The notes below the pieces were generated by a model that did no database searches, had not been told where the DNA came from, and saw nothing but the letters and a program-made list of their open reading frames with translations. From CBDBND01 sp965262665 (GTDB lineage: Bacteria; Pseudomonadota; Alphaproteobacteria; Rhodospirillales; Rhodospirillaceae): DNA of 64,000 bases. This document shows positions 35,810 to 43,832 of this stretch, piece by piece. Position 1 is the first letter of the stretch. Each line of letters starts with the position of its first letter. Both the position numbers and the translations under genes were made by a program. Where the stretch lies: positions 62,001 to 126,000 of the forward strand of contig CBDHFR010000004.1 of the NCBI GenBank assembly GCA_965262665.1, read 5' to 3'.

Positions 35810-37407
35810 TCGAGAAAGTCTTTAGGGTCAGCTAAGGCAACCGCGGTACAAGAGCTTGATGACACGCTATCCATATTTGTGATCTTGAAGTCTATCGCTT
35901 TTTTCTCCCAGATTCTTTGCTGTACATCGCTACGTGCTTTCACGCTTACATTCCCGTCTAGTAGTATCCTCACTTTCATTTGCTTTAGCAAATCATCGTT
36001 CAGGTCGTGAAAGCTCAGAGATCTAAGTATTGCCTGAGCGACGACGCTTTCTCTCGATGCACCTTCTTTTGATTGTATGCACCCAATGCCGCAGACCACG
36101 CCATTTATTCCAACACATACCTCAGGCCGAAAGTCTATGGACCTATTATTAAGATCAACCGTTACCGTTCCCTGACCTTCCTTATGTAACGCGTGATAAA
36201 TACCAGCCCCCTCAAAGATCGCGTCCTCCCATTCCCAGTATTTATTTTCTTCAGCCTCCAGACCTTTAACAAATTCTCTGAGTGACTTAAGTAACTTAAA
36301 AGAAATCTGCTCTCTATTCGGAAAAAACCTGGGATTTTCGTCTGCGCCTTGACGAGGAGCGAGCCGGACCCCTTCAACATGTATCGCCTTGTTCACCAGT
36401 TCCTCGACGATTCTTGCTCGTGCACCGTCTTCTACCTCGTCCTTCTTTTCGTCATACTTTCTTTTTCTCTTCAATAAACTACGCAGGACGGGCGACCATC
36501 CAAGAATAGCTGCATTGGCAAGATGCATTACATCATGGAACCTGTAACCGTCATCTCTGTACGCATTATCGGTTAGTTCATTACCAAGCCGTTTTCCGTT
36601 GAGATACATTCTTGCGTGCGAGCTTGAGACACTAACAAATGAAACCTCGAACTTCCGAGGTAGTTTCTGTCTCTCATCTTCAACATCATCGTCATGCAAG
36701 GGTGTTCGTTCTTCGCGAATCGCACGAAAGCTCGCTTTATTTTTGTTTTGCTCAACAATGTCGTCTAATGATTTTTTATACAGGCTGGCGATAGCCGCAA
36801 CATGCCAAGCGATCTCCCCTAACACTATATGAGGATCGCGATTAATCACGGATTTATTCAATTCCAGTTCAATGTCAGGAAGAGTATTCCGCAATAGTTC
36901 GGCGCCAAGTTGCCAAAGTACCGCTAAACATACTTCGAGAAGAATTTTGCCGTCAGTCCGAGCCGTTAGGAAGGCGACCTTCTGATAGTCGGAGAAGACC
37001 ATCTTTTCTGTATTGGGGAAGGTTCCCGCCGCTTTTAAAAATGCTTCCCTATTTGATTTATCAAGTGCTGCCCCTATTTTGTGAGCCCGTTCATCATTCG
37101 CGCCCACTTCTTTTTTGAGCAGAGCAATGTCCTTTATAAGGATGTTAGCATTTCGATTTGAATCCAATACTTGAGACAATGAAAAACAATACCATACGAC
37201 GTCCCCTAACTCCTCGACTATCTCCTCATTAGGAATATTCCAGGTTTGGTTCCCACCTTCTGAAAGTAGAAGTTTCTTTACGGCAGAAACCAGCGAACCG
37301 ATCTCACCAACGAGCCCGTAAAGGGCTATTTTTTGCCGTTCTTCGTCAGAATTGTCGCGATATTGATCCGTCTCCGTGACAAATTTGTCGTACTCACTGA
37401 CTAACAT
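35806..37407 (-). CDS. MazG-type nucleoside triphosphate pyrophosphohydrolase, multidomain
   Basis: 533 residues from ATG 37407, which has ggagg nine bases upstream. First MazG-like helical unit: ALYGLVGEIGSLVSAVKKLL (~27-46) and EEIVEELGDVVWYCFSLSQV (~60-79), with metal-binding Glu/Asp of the ExxE...ExxD type. A second MazG-like unit lies at ~170-235 (EVCLAVLWQLGAELLRN; IVLGEIAWHVAAIASLYKKS). A third conserved unit follows (YRDDGYRFHDVMHLANAAIL, KYDEKKDEVEDGARARIVEE; ~285-345), then a long C-terminal region with FRPEVCVGINGVVCGIGCIQ. MazG enzymes convert (d)NTPs to NMPs and PPi; a depletion or pool-editing role fits the neighbours. Downstream of the Nmad2-like gene on the same strand. Confidence 0.75.
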   Translation of the reverse strand: MLVSEYDKFVTETDQYRDNSDEERQKIALYGLVGEIGSLVSAVKKLLLSEGGNQTWNIPNEEIVEELGDVVWYCFSLSQVLDSNRNANILIKDIALLKKEVGANDERAHKIGAALDKSNREAFLKAAGTFPNTEKMVFSDYQKVAFLTARTDGKILLEVCLAVLWQLGAELLRNTLPDIELELNKSVINRDPHIVLGEIAWHVAAIASLYKKSLDDIVEQNKNKASFRAIREERTPLHDDDVEDERQKLPRKFEVSFVSVSSSHARMYLNGKRLGNELTDNAYRDDGYRFHDVMHLANAAILGWSPVLRSLLKRKRKYDEKKDEVEDGARARIVEELVNKAIHVEGVRLAPRQGADENPRFFPNREQISFKLLKSLREFVKGLEAEENKYWEWEDAIFEGAGIYHALHKEGQGTVTVDLNNRSIDFRPEVCVGINGVVCGIGCIQSKEGASRESVVAQAILRSLSFHDLNDDLLKQMKVRILLDGNVSVKARSDVQQRIWEKKAIDFKITNMDSVSSSSCTAVALADPKDFLD

Positions 37408-37495
37408 AGATGACCTCCACAATCTGAGGCGACAGAAACATTTTAGGTGTTCGTTCGAACTTGGGGCTTTAATTTGGTAGGCGCGAATACAAATT

Positions 37496-38095
37496 CTAAA
37501 GTGTTTTCCAAAGAGCCGGCTCATCTAAGTATCCACGTTCTTGGTGGCCTAGAATCCAACTTAGAAATATGTCTCTTCGATCTTCATCAAAGTTGCACTT
37601 ATGCCCCTGCCTCTCAACGATAAAGTCGGAGAACGAAGCTGGAATTTTCGGCCCCGATCCGCCCCAGTAAGTGAAATCACACCCAATTAGCACGCGGTCG
37701 GTAATTCCTGTATCTCTGTCATAGTTTCCCAGACTAAGTACACCACCTTGTTCACTATGGAATGAGTCTTCTTGAATGTAGCGACCCGTTCTCGGGTCTA
37801 AGTGATAAATATTGTCACCATATCGATTTAAATAGCTCCCGCGCATAAATGGCCGCTTCCGAAAGAACCTAGGGTCGTTCCAATATTGGTCAAAGGTGGT
37901 GATTTCCTCTACGCACATCCAGTACGATAAATGACCTCGCCTTCCGGACTTTTTGCCACACGTTCCTACAATGTAGTCGCCAACACTTGCATATTTCCGT
38001 ACCATCGACTTACAGCAAGCGAGGGTGCATATCTTGTGGAATGGGTTGGGAGCAAATCCTAAGTCATGTTCGATTACGTACGTATTAAGGCGCAC
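37496..38095 (-). CDS. Nmad2-like protein (nucleotide-modification-associated domain 2)
   Basis: 199 residues from GTG 38095, one base after the stop of the preceding gene; the frame is open further upstream but overlaps that gene. Conserved elements: LNTYVIEHDLGFAPNPFHKI (residues 3-22), CTLACCKSMVRKYASVGDYI, VGTCGKKSGRRGHLSYWMCV (~49-70), TTFDQYWNDPRFFRKRP, and LSLGNYDRDTGITDRVLIGC near the C-terminus. This matches the Nmad2 family named by Iyer and colleagues in studies of base-modification gene neighbourhoods; its chemistry is unknown. Several Cys residues could bind metal. Same strand as, and 88 bases upstream of, the MazG-type gene, so probably co-transcribed. Confidence 0.72.
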   Translation of the reverse strand: MRLNTYVIEHDLGFAPNPFHKICTLACCKSMVRKYASVGDYIVGTCGKKSGRRGHLSYWMCVEEITTFDQYWNDPRFFRKRPFMRGSYLNRYGDNIYHLDPRTGRYIQEDSFHSEQGGVLSLGNYDRDTGITDRVLIGCDFTYWGGSGPKIPASFSDFIVERQGHKCNFDEDRRDIFLSWILGHQERGYLDEPALWKTL

Positions 38096-38096
38096 T

Positions 38097-38498
38097 TTAA
38101 CACGGGTTCCTTCTTGTGAAGGGTTCGGGCCGCGGTATACCTTCGACGGCGTCGTATTGTGGAACGTTGTCACCTTGCAGGGCACGACGAAGTCGATCCG
38201 AATCCCAGATAATTTGGTCGGTGCTATACTTCTCTATCGATTTCGGTTTAGATCCAGACGTAAGTCCCTTAGCCCAAATGCAAACGATTAAGAGTCCGGA
38301 ATTAACAGCCCAAACGAGAATATTTCTTAAGCTTTCATCGTCTTGTAAAGTCGGAGAAAGGATCACTAGCAGGGCTTCCAGATCAGACCCTTCATCTGTG
38401 TCTAAGGTAAGTTCACAGTCGGCCTCCGTCAGAAGGCCGTCTAGCTCCGCATCATCAATTTCATCGCCATCATAACGATACATAAATACGCGTCTCAT
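38097..38498 (-). CDS. Small TIR-like/nucleotide-binding-like protein, function unknown
   Basis: 133 residues from ATG 38498 (ggag about 12 bases upstream); a TTG at 38600 would add 34 residues. The start RRVFMYRYDGDEIDDAELDG is followed by an acidic loop, then ALLVILSPTLQDDESLRNIL, VWAVNSGLLIVCIWAKG and STDQIIWDSDRLRRALQ. The alternation of a strand ending in V-L-S-P, a helix, and a strand with I-V-C-I-W is reminiscent of the second half of a TIR domain or nucleoside 2-deoxyribosyltransferase fold. No canonical catalytic Glu of TIR NADases can be placed with confidence. First gene of the minus-strand operon with Nmad2 and MazG genes. Confidence 0.5.
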   Translation of the reverse strand: MRRVFMYRYDGDEIDDAELDGLLTEADCELTLDTDEGSDLEALLVILSPTLQDDESLRNILVWAVNSGLLIVCIWAKGLTSGSKPKSIEKYSTDQIIWDSDRLRRALQGDNVPQYDAVEGIPRPEPFTRRNPC

Positions 38499-38730
38499 CG
38501 AATTCCACACTCCTATGTAGGCGTTTTTTATCTGGTCACCAACTCTGAGAGTTTCCTCTTTAATGTAAGGACTTTCAGGGCCAAAGTTGACATTTGGCAA
38601 ATCAAGTCAATTGATCATAATTTATATATTGATAAAGAAGCATGATCCGTCAAATGGGGCTGTCACACTAACAGGATGACCTGTTGCTGATGGCCCAGTA
38701 ATGTCGCTGGATGCAAAAAATCTCCAGTCC

Positions 38731-38812
38731 CTGCCCCTTTCGAAAGCCTCATCCACAACTGAATGGTTCGCATCATGAAGATCGACCGGATTAGGTTTTT
38801 GGAAGGGACAGG
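38731..38812 (-). repeat. ~80-bp dispersed repeat, copy 3
   Basis: The minus strand reads CPFQKPNPVDLHDANHSVVD and EAFERGRD, matching copies at 9211-9288 and 11143-11224. It lies between the nucleotide-modification cluster and the SinR/Cas2-like gene. Confidence 0.6.
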
Positions 38813-38836
38813 TCATTGCATGTTCTCCTTTTTTTA

Positions 38837-39115
38837 CTAAACCTCCGCACGGGCGCGCCGGTCGTTGATCCATTCCCAAGCTTCCTTCGGGAGCCAGCCC
38901 TGGTAATCCTTGTTGACACCGATCACGAGTGCCCTGTCGTTCTCGTCAAAGTGTGAATCGGAGCGCTTCCAAATGCCTTCGGCATTGAGGTTGGTGTCGA
39001 CCAACCAGGTCGAACCCAAATAGTGCCACCAAGTACCACAGTCCTTGATAGCCTCATAGAGGCCCGAATGGTCCCGACCCGACTTCTTCAGGTCGTAATT
39101 GATCGCGTAGATCAT
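38837..39115 (-). CDS. SinR-family (Cas2/VapD-like) small protein
   Basis: 92 residues from ATG 39115: MIYAINYDLKKSGRDHSGLY, then EAIKDCGTWWHYLGSTWLVD, GIWKRSDSHFDENDRALVIG and KDYQGWLPKEAWEWINDR. The ferredoxin-like fold with an N-terminal acidic strand (INYDL) resembles Cas2 and VapD, and database proteins of this pattern are called 'SinR family' (not the Bacillus regulator). No CRISPR array or other cas gene is present. Function unknown; a small RNase or toxin is possible by fold analogy. Not part of an obvious operon. Confidence 0.75.
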   Translation of the reverse strand: MIYAINYDLKKSGRDHSGLYEAIKDCGTWWHYLGSTWLVDTNLNAEGIWKRSDSHFDENDRALVIGVNKDYQGWLPKEAWEWINDRRARAEV

Positions 39116-39271
39116 CGGTTTCCTTTGCTCTTTACGGCTGACGCCGGTACACCGGGCACCATCCCCTATCTTCCTATGCGGCTGCCACGGCATTTTCGGA
39201 CATAACTGCACAAAAAATGTCCGAGCGGTTCCCTCAATCCCGCATAGGGAGGTGAAGGAGGAGCGAAATCC

Positions 39272-39847
39272 TTGTCTGAGATGAAATCAGCGGCGCTTCG
39301 GACCCCCGATGAAATTGCTCACGCAATACAGGACCTGCCGGAGGCCGATTGGACTAGGTTGCACAAGGTTGCTGCGGCCTACGCCCGCAACCGACCGATT
39401 GAGCCGGATGACCTCCTTCAGGAAGCCTTCTGTCGCGCTCTCGACGGCCGTCGTAATTGTCCGGTCCGTGTCGATGCAGTCAGGTTCCTCGCTGAGGCCA
39501 TGCGCAGCATCGCCGATGGCCAATTGCAGAAACGCGAGGCTCAGGCCCGGCTCGTGCCGATAGCAAACCATGGCGGCGGCGAGACGGCCTTTGACCCGCC
39601 TGATCCAGCGCTCGACCCCGAACAGCGCGCTGAGAATGCCGAAGAGGCAGCGGTCGTAAAGGCGTCTTTGCTCTCCCTCTTCGGCGACGATGAAGTCGCC
39701 CAGGTGATCCTCGAAGGCATAATGGAAGGCATGAAGGGCGAGGAGTTGCAGGAGCTGACCGAGCTGGACAATACCGCATATCAGAGCAAGTGCAGGCTGA
39801 TCCGCCGACGGATTGACAAGAAATTTCCCCAAGGATGGACGTCATGA
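39272..39847 (+). CDS. Sigma-70-like regulator of a three-gene operon
   Basis: 191 residues; TTG 39272 is nine bases after aaggaggag and is preferred over ATG 39281. Region 2-like part: YARNRPIEPDDLLQEAFCRA and AVRFLAEAMRSIADGQLQKR (~35-90). Region 4-like part: EEAAVVKASLLSLFGDDEVA, LEGIMEGMKGEELQELTELD and AYQSKCRLIRRRIDKKFP (~125-188), with a helix-turn-helix. It resembles a divergent ECF sigma factor. The stop overlaps the next gene. With the ImmA/IrrE gene downstream it suggests a proteolysis-linked stress switch. Confidence 0.72.
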   Translation: MSEMKSAALRTPDEIAHAIQDLPEADWTRLHKVAAAYARNRPIEPDDLLQEAFCRALDGRRNCPVRVDAVRFLAEAMRSIADGQLQKREAQARLVPIANHGGGETAFDPPDPALDPEQRAENAEEAAVVKASLLSLFGDDEVAQVILEGIMEGMKGEELQELTELDNTAYQSKCRLIRRRIDKKFPQGWTS

Positions 39848-40275
39848 CTGGAGACCAGAAGAAGGAGCGTAGCGCGCTCGACCGGTTGGCCGATGCCCTC
39901 GTGGACGACATCCTTACTGCGTCTGACGAGGACATCCTGGTCGAAGCCGAAGAGGACAGTATCGACCCCGCCAAGCTCACCGATGATTTGCGTGAGCTAT
40001 TCGAGCGCACGACCACCGAGTTAGGTAAGGCCAAGCTCACCGCGGCCAAACGGGCCGTAGCCGATGCCCGGCAATCGGGTACCAGCGTGGTCAGGATCGA
40101 TCCCGCCGATGCCCGGCGTCGCTACGACGCCATGATCACTCAAGACCGCAATCTGACCCAAAGACTGACACTGGCCGCCCGGAAGGGTGAAGGCCAGTCC
40201 GAGCGTGATATCGACAGCGCCATTGAGGACTTGGCCGAACTCGGCGCGTTCGATGAGGAGGACAGTGACAAGTGA
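39844..40275 (+). CDS. Hypothetical middle protein of the sigma/ImmA operon
   Basis: 143 residues from ATG 39844, overlapping the sigma-like stop by four bases with aaggatgg upstream; an ATG at 39835 is also possible. Acidic N-terminus (LADALVDDILTASDEDILVE), a central helix (LRELFERTTTELGKAKLTAA), a basic helix (RRYDAMITQDRNLTQRLTLA) and an acidic end (LAELGAFDEEDSDK). No family recognised. It could be an anti-sigma factor or the protease substrate, which is inferred from its place between the two genes. Confidence 0.65.
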   Translation: MTGDQKKERSALDRLADALVDDILTASDEDILVEAEEDSIDPAKLTDDLRELFERTTTELGKAKLTAAKRAVADARQSGTSVVRIDPADARRRYDAMITQDRNLTQRLTLAARKGEGQSERDIDSAIEDLAELGAFDEEDSDK

Positions 40276-41120
40276 CCTCGCTGTCGCCCGCCGAACGAGT
40301 CCTGCACAACCTGGGCATCACTGATCCCCGCGAGATCGACCTTGAGGCTATCGCCTGGCACCTAGGTGTCCGGATCAAGCGTTGCGACCTGGACGGCTGC
40401 GAGGCCCGCATCATCGGCCACCACGACCGCGCGATTATCCGGGTAAGCAGTTCGAGCCGGCCCCACCGGCAGCGCTTTTCAATCGGGCACGAATTGGGGC
40501 ACTGGCGTCATCATCGAGGCCGGCTGTTGGTCTGCCGTTCCGAAGACATCGGCAACCACAAGCCGGGAACACCAGAGATCGAGCGCGTCGCCGACGCCTA
40601 TGCGGCCGACCTTCTTCTACCTCGCTATCTTTTCATTCCCATTTCCCGGCAGCATGCCAAGCTGAGCTTCCGCATGGTGCGCGAGCTGGGCGACCTCTTC
40701 GACGCCAGTCTCACCGCGACCGCCATCCGGCTTGTCGAAAGCCGACATAGCCCAGCTGTGCTGGTCTGCCATGGCCCTGACGGCCGCAAGTGGTTCACCC
40801 GATCGCCCGACGTGCCCGAGAGGTGGTTTCCCCGCGACGAACTGGACCCGGAAAGCTTTGCCTTCGACTTGCTCTTCGGTGGACAGGAGCAAGCTTACCC
40901 CCGATTGATTGGTGCGGATGCCTGGTTCGACCGGAATGAAGCACAACGCTACGAGCTACGCGAGGATTCAGTTCGGACGGCTGATGACGAAATCCTAACC
41001 CTCTTGATGTTGACCGAAGACGGGATGTTGGAGGATTGGGGCTCCGGCATTGCCAAGGACCGACGAGGCCGTGCGTCGCTGCGAGCAAGACAACATGCTG
41101 TTGCTAGCAAGTGGAATTAG
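40272..41120 (+). CDS. ImmA/IrrE family metallo-endopeptidase
   Basis: 282 residues. The zinc-protease motif RFSIGHELGHWRHHRG (HELGH at ~73-77) and the following IERVADAYAADLLLPRYLF, with the helix typical of ImmA/IrrE. The N-terminus (VLHNLGITDPREIDLEAIAW) is also usual for the family. Members cleave repressors or anti-factors to switch on gene expression. Starts with a four-base overlap (ATGA) with the preceding gene, completing a three-gene operon. The C-terminal ~130 residues (FDLLFGGQEQAYPRLIGADA) are an additional sensing or substrate domain. Confidence 0.88.
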   Translation: MTSLSPAERVLHNLGITDPREIDLEAIAWHLGVRIKRCDLDGCEARIIGHHDRAIIRVSSSSRPHRQRFSIGHELGHWRHHRGRLLVCRSEDIGNHKPGTPEIERVADAYAADLLLPRYLFIPISRQHAKLSFRMVRELGDLFDASLTATAIRLVESRHSPAVLVCHGPDGRKWFTRSPDVPERWFPRDELDPESFAFDLLFGGQEQAYPRLIGADAWFDRNEAQRYELREDSVRTADDEILTLLMLTEDGMLEDWGSGIAKDRRGRASLRARQHAVASKWN

Positions 41121-41259
41121 GATGTGTGATGGATGGGACGATCCCGTCTGCGATCCCGCCACTTACCCGGTAGGGATGCTCCGCAAGCCCGGACGTGACG
41201 CTTTGGCGGATCGCTACCGCCGGAGTCATTTCACTCGAACAGCGAAAGGAAAACGAACA

Positions 41260-41685
41260 ATGCGCGACAGCAGAAATTTTCAAGCAACCCGGAAGTTCCA
41301 AATGAAAATCTCACTACTTCATCCATCCTGTCTTTTCGCTTTGGTGATGGCGTTGGCGATCCCAACCTCCTCAGCCGTCTCTGAGCCTATGTCTAAGGTC
41401 TATGACTGTGATGGGCGCAAAATGGAGGTCTTCGAACCGAAGGACGGCGTCATGGAAGCTCGTGTCGAAGATCTCACCGTGCGGATCTCCGTCCGTGACC
41501 GCGGTCCGTTTAGTCCGGCCAGTTATTCAGTATCCTTGGACGGCCATGTTCAGTCGAGTGCTCAACACGCGGATGAAATCCTTCCCACTGCGTGTGATCT
41601 AATTTCTATGCACTACATGAACCTAAAGGCTCCCTCTGAAGAAGCACTGATCGAGCAACTCGTCGAGTTGTACGATCTTCTTTAG
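41260..41685 (+). CDS. Small exported protein of unknown function
   Basis: 141 residues from ATG 41260 with gaaagga upstream. A signal peptide is visible after a short N-terminal extension (HPSCLFALVMALAIPTSSA, about residues 20-38), so an internal ATG giving MKISLLHPSCLF may be the true start. The mature part contains VYDCDGRKMEVFEPKDG and ILPTACDLISMHYMNLKAPS; two Cys could pair. No family recognised. It lies about 140 bases after the ImmA/IrrE gene on the same strand. Confidence 0.55.
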   Translation: MRDSRNFQATRKFQMKISLLHPSCLFALVMALAIPTSSAVSEPMSKVYDCDGRKMEVFEPKDGVMEARVEDLTVRISVRDRGPFSPASYSVSLDGHVQSSAQHADEILPTACDLISMHYMNLKAPSEEALIEQLVELYDLL

Positions 41686-41739
41686 CTGGAACGGCATTGT
41701 CAGACTAACTGGGCCGGACCTACAGAACCTTCAGTTGAG

Positions 41740-42330
41740 GACCCTTAGGCTGCAAGTTGACACCACTCGGTCAGGGCAGCGGCTCGGGCTTGTTTGAAAA
41801 TATCGCGGCGGTTGAGATGGCGTTGGTGGTTGAAGTGGTTGTGGATCAAGGCATGGACGGAGGCGGATTTCTAAAAGGTCTTGATGTCTCTGAACCGCGC
41901 CATGGCCCCTTCCCGCCTGCGCAAGGGTTGAGGTGAGTTTTCTGCCCGATTGTTGAGCCAGTGCCTGGTCTCTTGGCAACCCTCGTTGCCGATCACCTTC
42001 ATCGCAGCCCGGTATGACTTTAGCCTGTCCGTGACGATCGTGGCCGGCCGGCCATAACGCTTCATGGCCCGTTTAAGGAATTCAAGCGCAGCCCTGTGAT
42101 CCCGCCGTTTCGTGGCATGGACCTCAAGCACTTCGCCTTCATGGTCAACGGCGCACCATAGATAATGTGTTTCGCCATTGATGCGGACGAACACCTCATC
42201 AAGATGCCAGCGCCACAGCGAATAGGATCCACGATGAACACGGCGGTTCCGGATCTCGGCGGCAAACAGCGGGTCAAAGCGGTTCCACCAGTACCGCACG
42301 GTCTCATGGCAGATGTCGATGCCGGGCTAA
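41740..42330 (-). pseudogene. IS6 transposase, 3' two-thirds, with a stop
   Basis: Encodes LWRWHLDEVFVRINGETHYL, YGRPATIVTDRLKSYRAAMK and NNRAENSPQPLRRREGAMAR with the DDE residues. A stop interrupts at about 41871, after which NHFNHQRHLNRRDIF continues. The N-terminus is cut off by the IS630. Confidence 0.85.
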
Positions 42331-42356
42331 AGATGCCGGGCTAGAGCAGATTCAAT

Positions 42357-43013
42357 TTAGTCCCGATCATATCCGGCGGCGGCGAAGTAGTTTTCGCATT
42401 CGGTTGAGGTGAAGGCGTCGATGACGTCGGCAATGGCGTCCCACAGGTCGTCGACGGTTCTGGCGGCGGCCTTTCTCAGGAGCGCCTTGAGTTTGGCGAA
42501 GGCCATCTCGATCGGGTTGCAGTCGGGACTGTAGGGCGGCAGATACAGCAGGGTTGCGCCGGCGGTTTCGATGGCCTGGCGGATGCCAGCGACCTTGTGG
42601 GCGGGCAGGTTGTCCATGACGACGATGTCTCCGGGGTCGAGTTCGGGTACCAGGACCTGTTCCACATAGGCCTTGAAGGCAGCCCCATGCATCGGCCCGT
42701 CGAGGAGCATCGGGGCCGCCAGGCCGGAGAGGCGCAAGCCGGCGGTCAACGTGGTGGTCTTCCAATGGCCATGGGGTATGGAGGCCCGGCACCGCTCGCC
42801 TTTGCGCGACCATCCCCGCAGCCGCGCCATCTTCGTCGACGCGCCGGTCTCGTCGATGAAGATCAGCCGTTCCGGAGCGAGCCCTGCCTGGCCTTCGAAC
42901 CAGAGCCGGCGCCGTGCGAGCACGTCCGGGCGCTGCTGCTCCGATGCATGGCCAGTCTTTTTTTGTGCGTCAGCCCGCGCTTGGCGAAGAAGTGCCAGAT
43001 CGTCGACGGGCAC
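42357..43013 (-). CDS. IS630-family transposase, catalytic part (OrfB)
   Basis: 218 residues with the DDE core: APERLIFIDETGASTKMARL (first Asp), ELDPGDIVVMDNLPAHKVAG (second Asp) and YLPPYSPDCNPIEMAFAKLK (Glu). The C-terminus DAFTSTECENYFAAAGYDRD matches the relic at 6836-7042. A seven-T run on the plus strand (42958-42964) lies where the N-terminal frame would be joined by a frameshift, as expected for this family. Confidence 0.9.
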   Translation of the reverse strand: MPVDDLALLRQARADAQKKTGHASEQQRPDVLARRRLWFEGQAGLAPERLIFIDETGASTKMARLRGWSRKGERCRASIPHGHWKTTTLTAGLRLSGLAAPMLLDGPMHGAAFKAYVEQVLVPELDPGDIVVMDNLPAHKVAGIRQAIETAGATLLYLPPYSPDCNPIEMAFAKLKALLRKAAARTVDDLWDAIADVIDAFTSTECENYFAAAGYDRD

Positions 43014-43300
43014 ACCCGAACCCCGTGCGACGCCGCCAGCTTCTCGCCAATCTCGGCCAGCGTCATATCCTTGGTCTGCGCCACCAGATCCAGGATAAAG
43101 GCCTCATGCGCATCCAGCTTCGAGCCAGGCGGTTGGCCCTGGCGGTCGGGCTCGATCGTTCCCGTCTCGCGCCAGCGCCGGTGCCAGTGGATCGCCGTCG
43201 ATGGCGCGACACGAAAACGCGCCGCGGCCCCCGTGCAGACAGACCCCCAGTGACCGCCTCGACGACCCGCCGGCGAAGATCATTCCCGTAACAATGCCCC
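42863..43300 (-). pseudogene. IS630-family transposase N-terminal part, frameshifted
   Basis: Starts MGHCYGNDLRRRVVEAVTGG near 43300 but changes frame after ~24 codons. The middle is out of frame and the last part is DMTLAEIGEKLAASHGVRVC and PSTIWHFFAKRGLTHKK. The HTH modules are recognisable. One of the two frame changes lies at the A7 slippery run; the other looks like a mutation. Confidence 0.75.
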
Positions 43301-43369
43301 ATGTCTGACACCAAATCGCCTCGGGATATAGAATCATGGAGTGGGACGCTTGGGAATCCCCTTCGATTC

Positions 43370-43620
43370 ACAATTCAGTCAAACCGCTCTAGAACAGAAG
43401 ATCTTCGACCTGTCTCAGCGACAAGGGGTAGCGGACATACTGCATCACCGCGCTGAGAATTACCTTAGGCGGACTGTTGAAATAACGGAAAGGATTGTGC
43501 ATCACCGGAGGCTACGAGACCTTAACTTCATGGCTCAAGCCGATTTACTCTGACAATGCCGGCCACGAGGCTTTACTTCCCCGCTCAAGCCGATTTACTC
43601 TGACAGCGACATTCACACCC
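43370..43620 (-). mobile_element. IS6 5' end plus a second IS6 end
   Basis: The minus strand carries the beginning of the IS6 transposase (diverged) and its inverted-repeat end at about 43540-43557. A short repeat of the same end (gctcaagccgatttactctgaca) follows at about 43581-43603. This indicates two successive IS6 events. Confidence 0.75.
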
Positions 43621-43832
43621 CTTAGGTTGAGTAGGTTAACGTTGGTATATGCATTCATTGGCCTGCTGCTGGCGCAAGTCTATCCTCAGAAACCGTAGGC
43701 CATGGCGATTCCCTATTGTCGGAGGTGGTAGTGCCGTGGCCCACGCCAATAATTTGAATAAAGTTGAATCTCCGATTGAATCGAACGCATAACTCGACAT
43801 GATAATTTAATACCTCCGGCGTTCTCAGATTT

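Larger units (their letters stand above)
42340..43340 (-). mobile_element. IS630-family element inserted in an IS6
   Basis: About 1 kb containing a two-frame transposase. Exact ends are not clear by eye, so limits are approximate. Confidence 0.75.
41697..43557 (-). mobile_element. IS6-family element interrupted by an IS630
   Basis: The left end (cattgtcagactaactgg) is at 41697 and a right end (tttactctgacaatgcc) at about 43557. Between them are two IS6 pieces separated by an IS630 of about 1 kb. A second IS6 end lies directly after, at about 43575-43610. Confidence 0.8.

Noticed and set aside
38837..39115. Cas2 of a CRISPR-Cas system
   Set aside because: Only fold-level resemblance; the protein matches the SinR-family pattern and no array or Cas1 is present.
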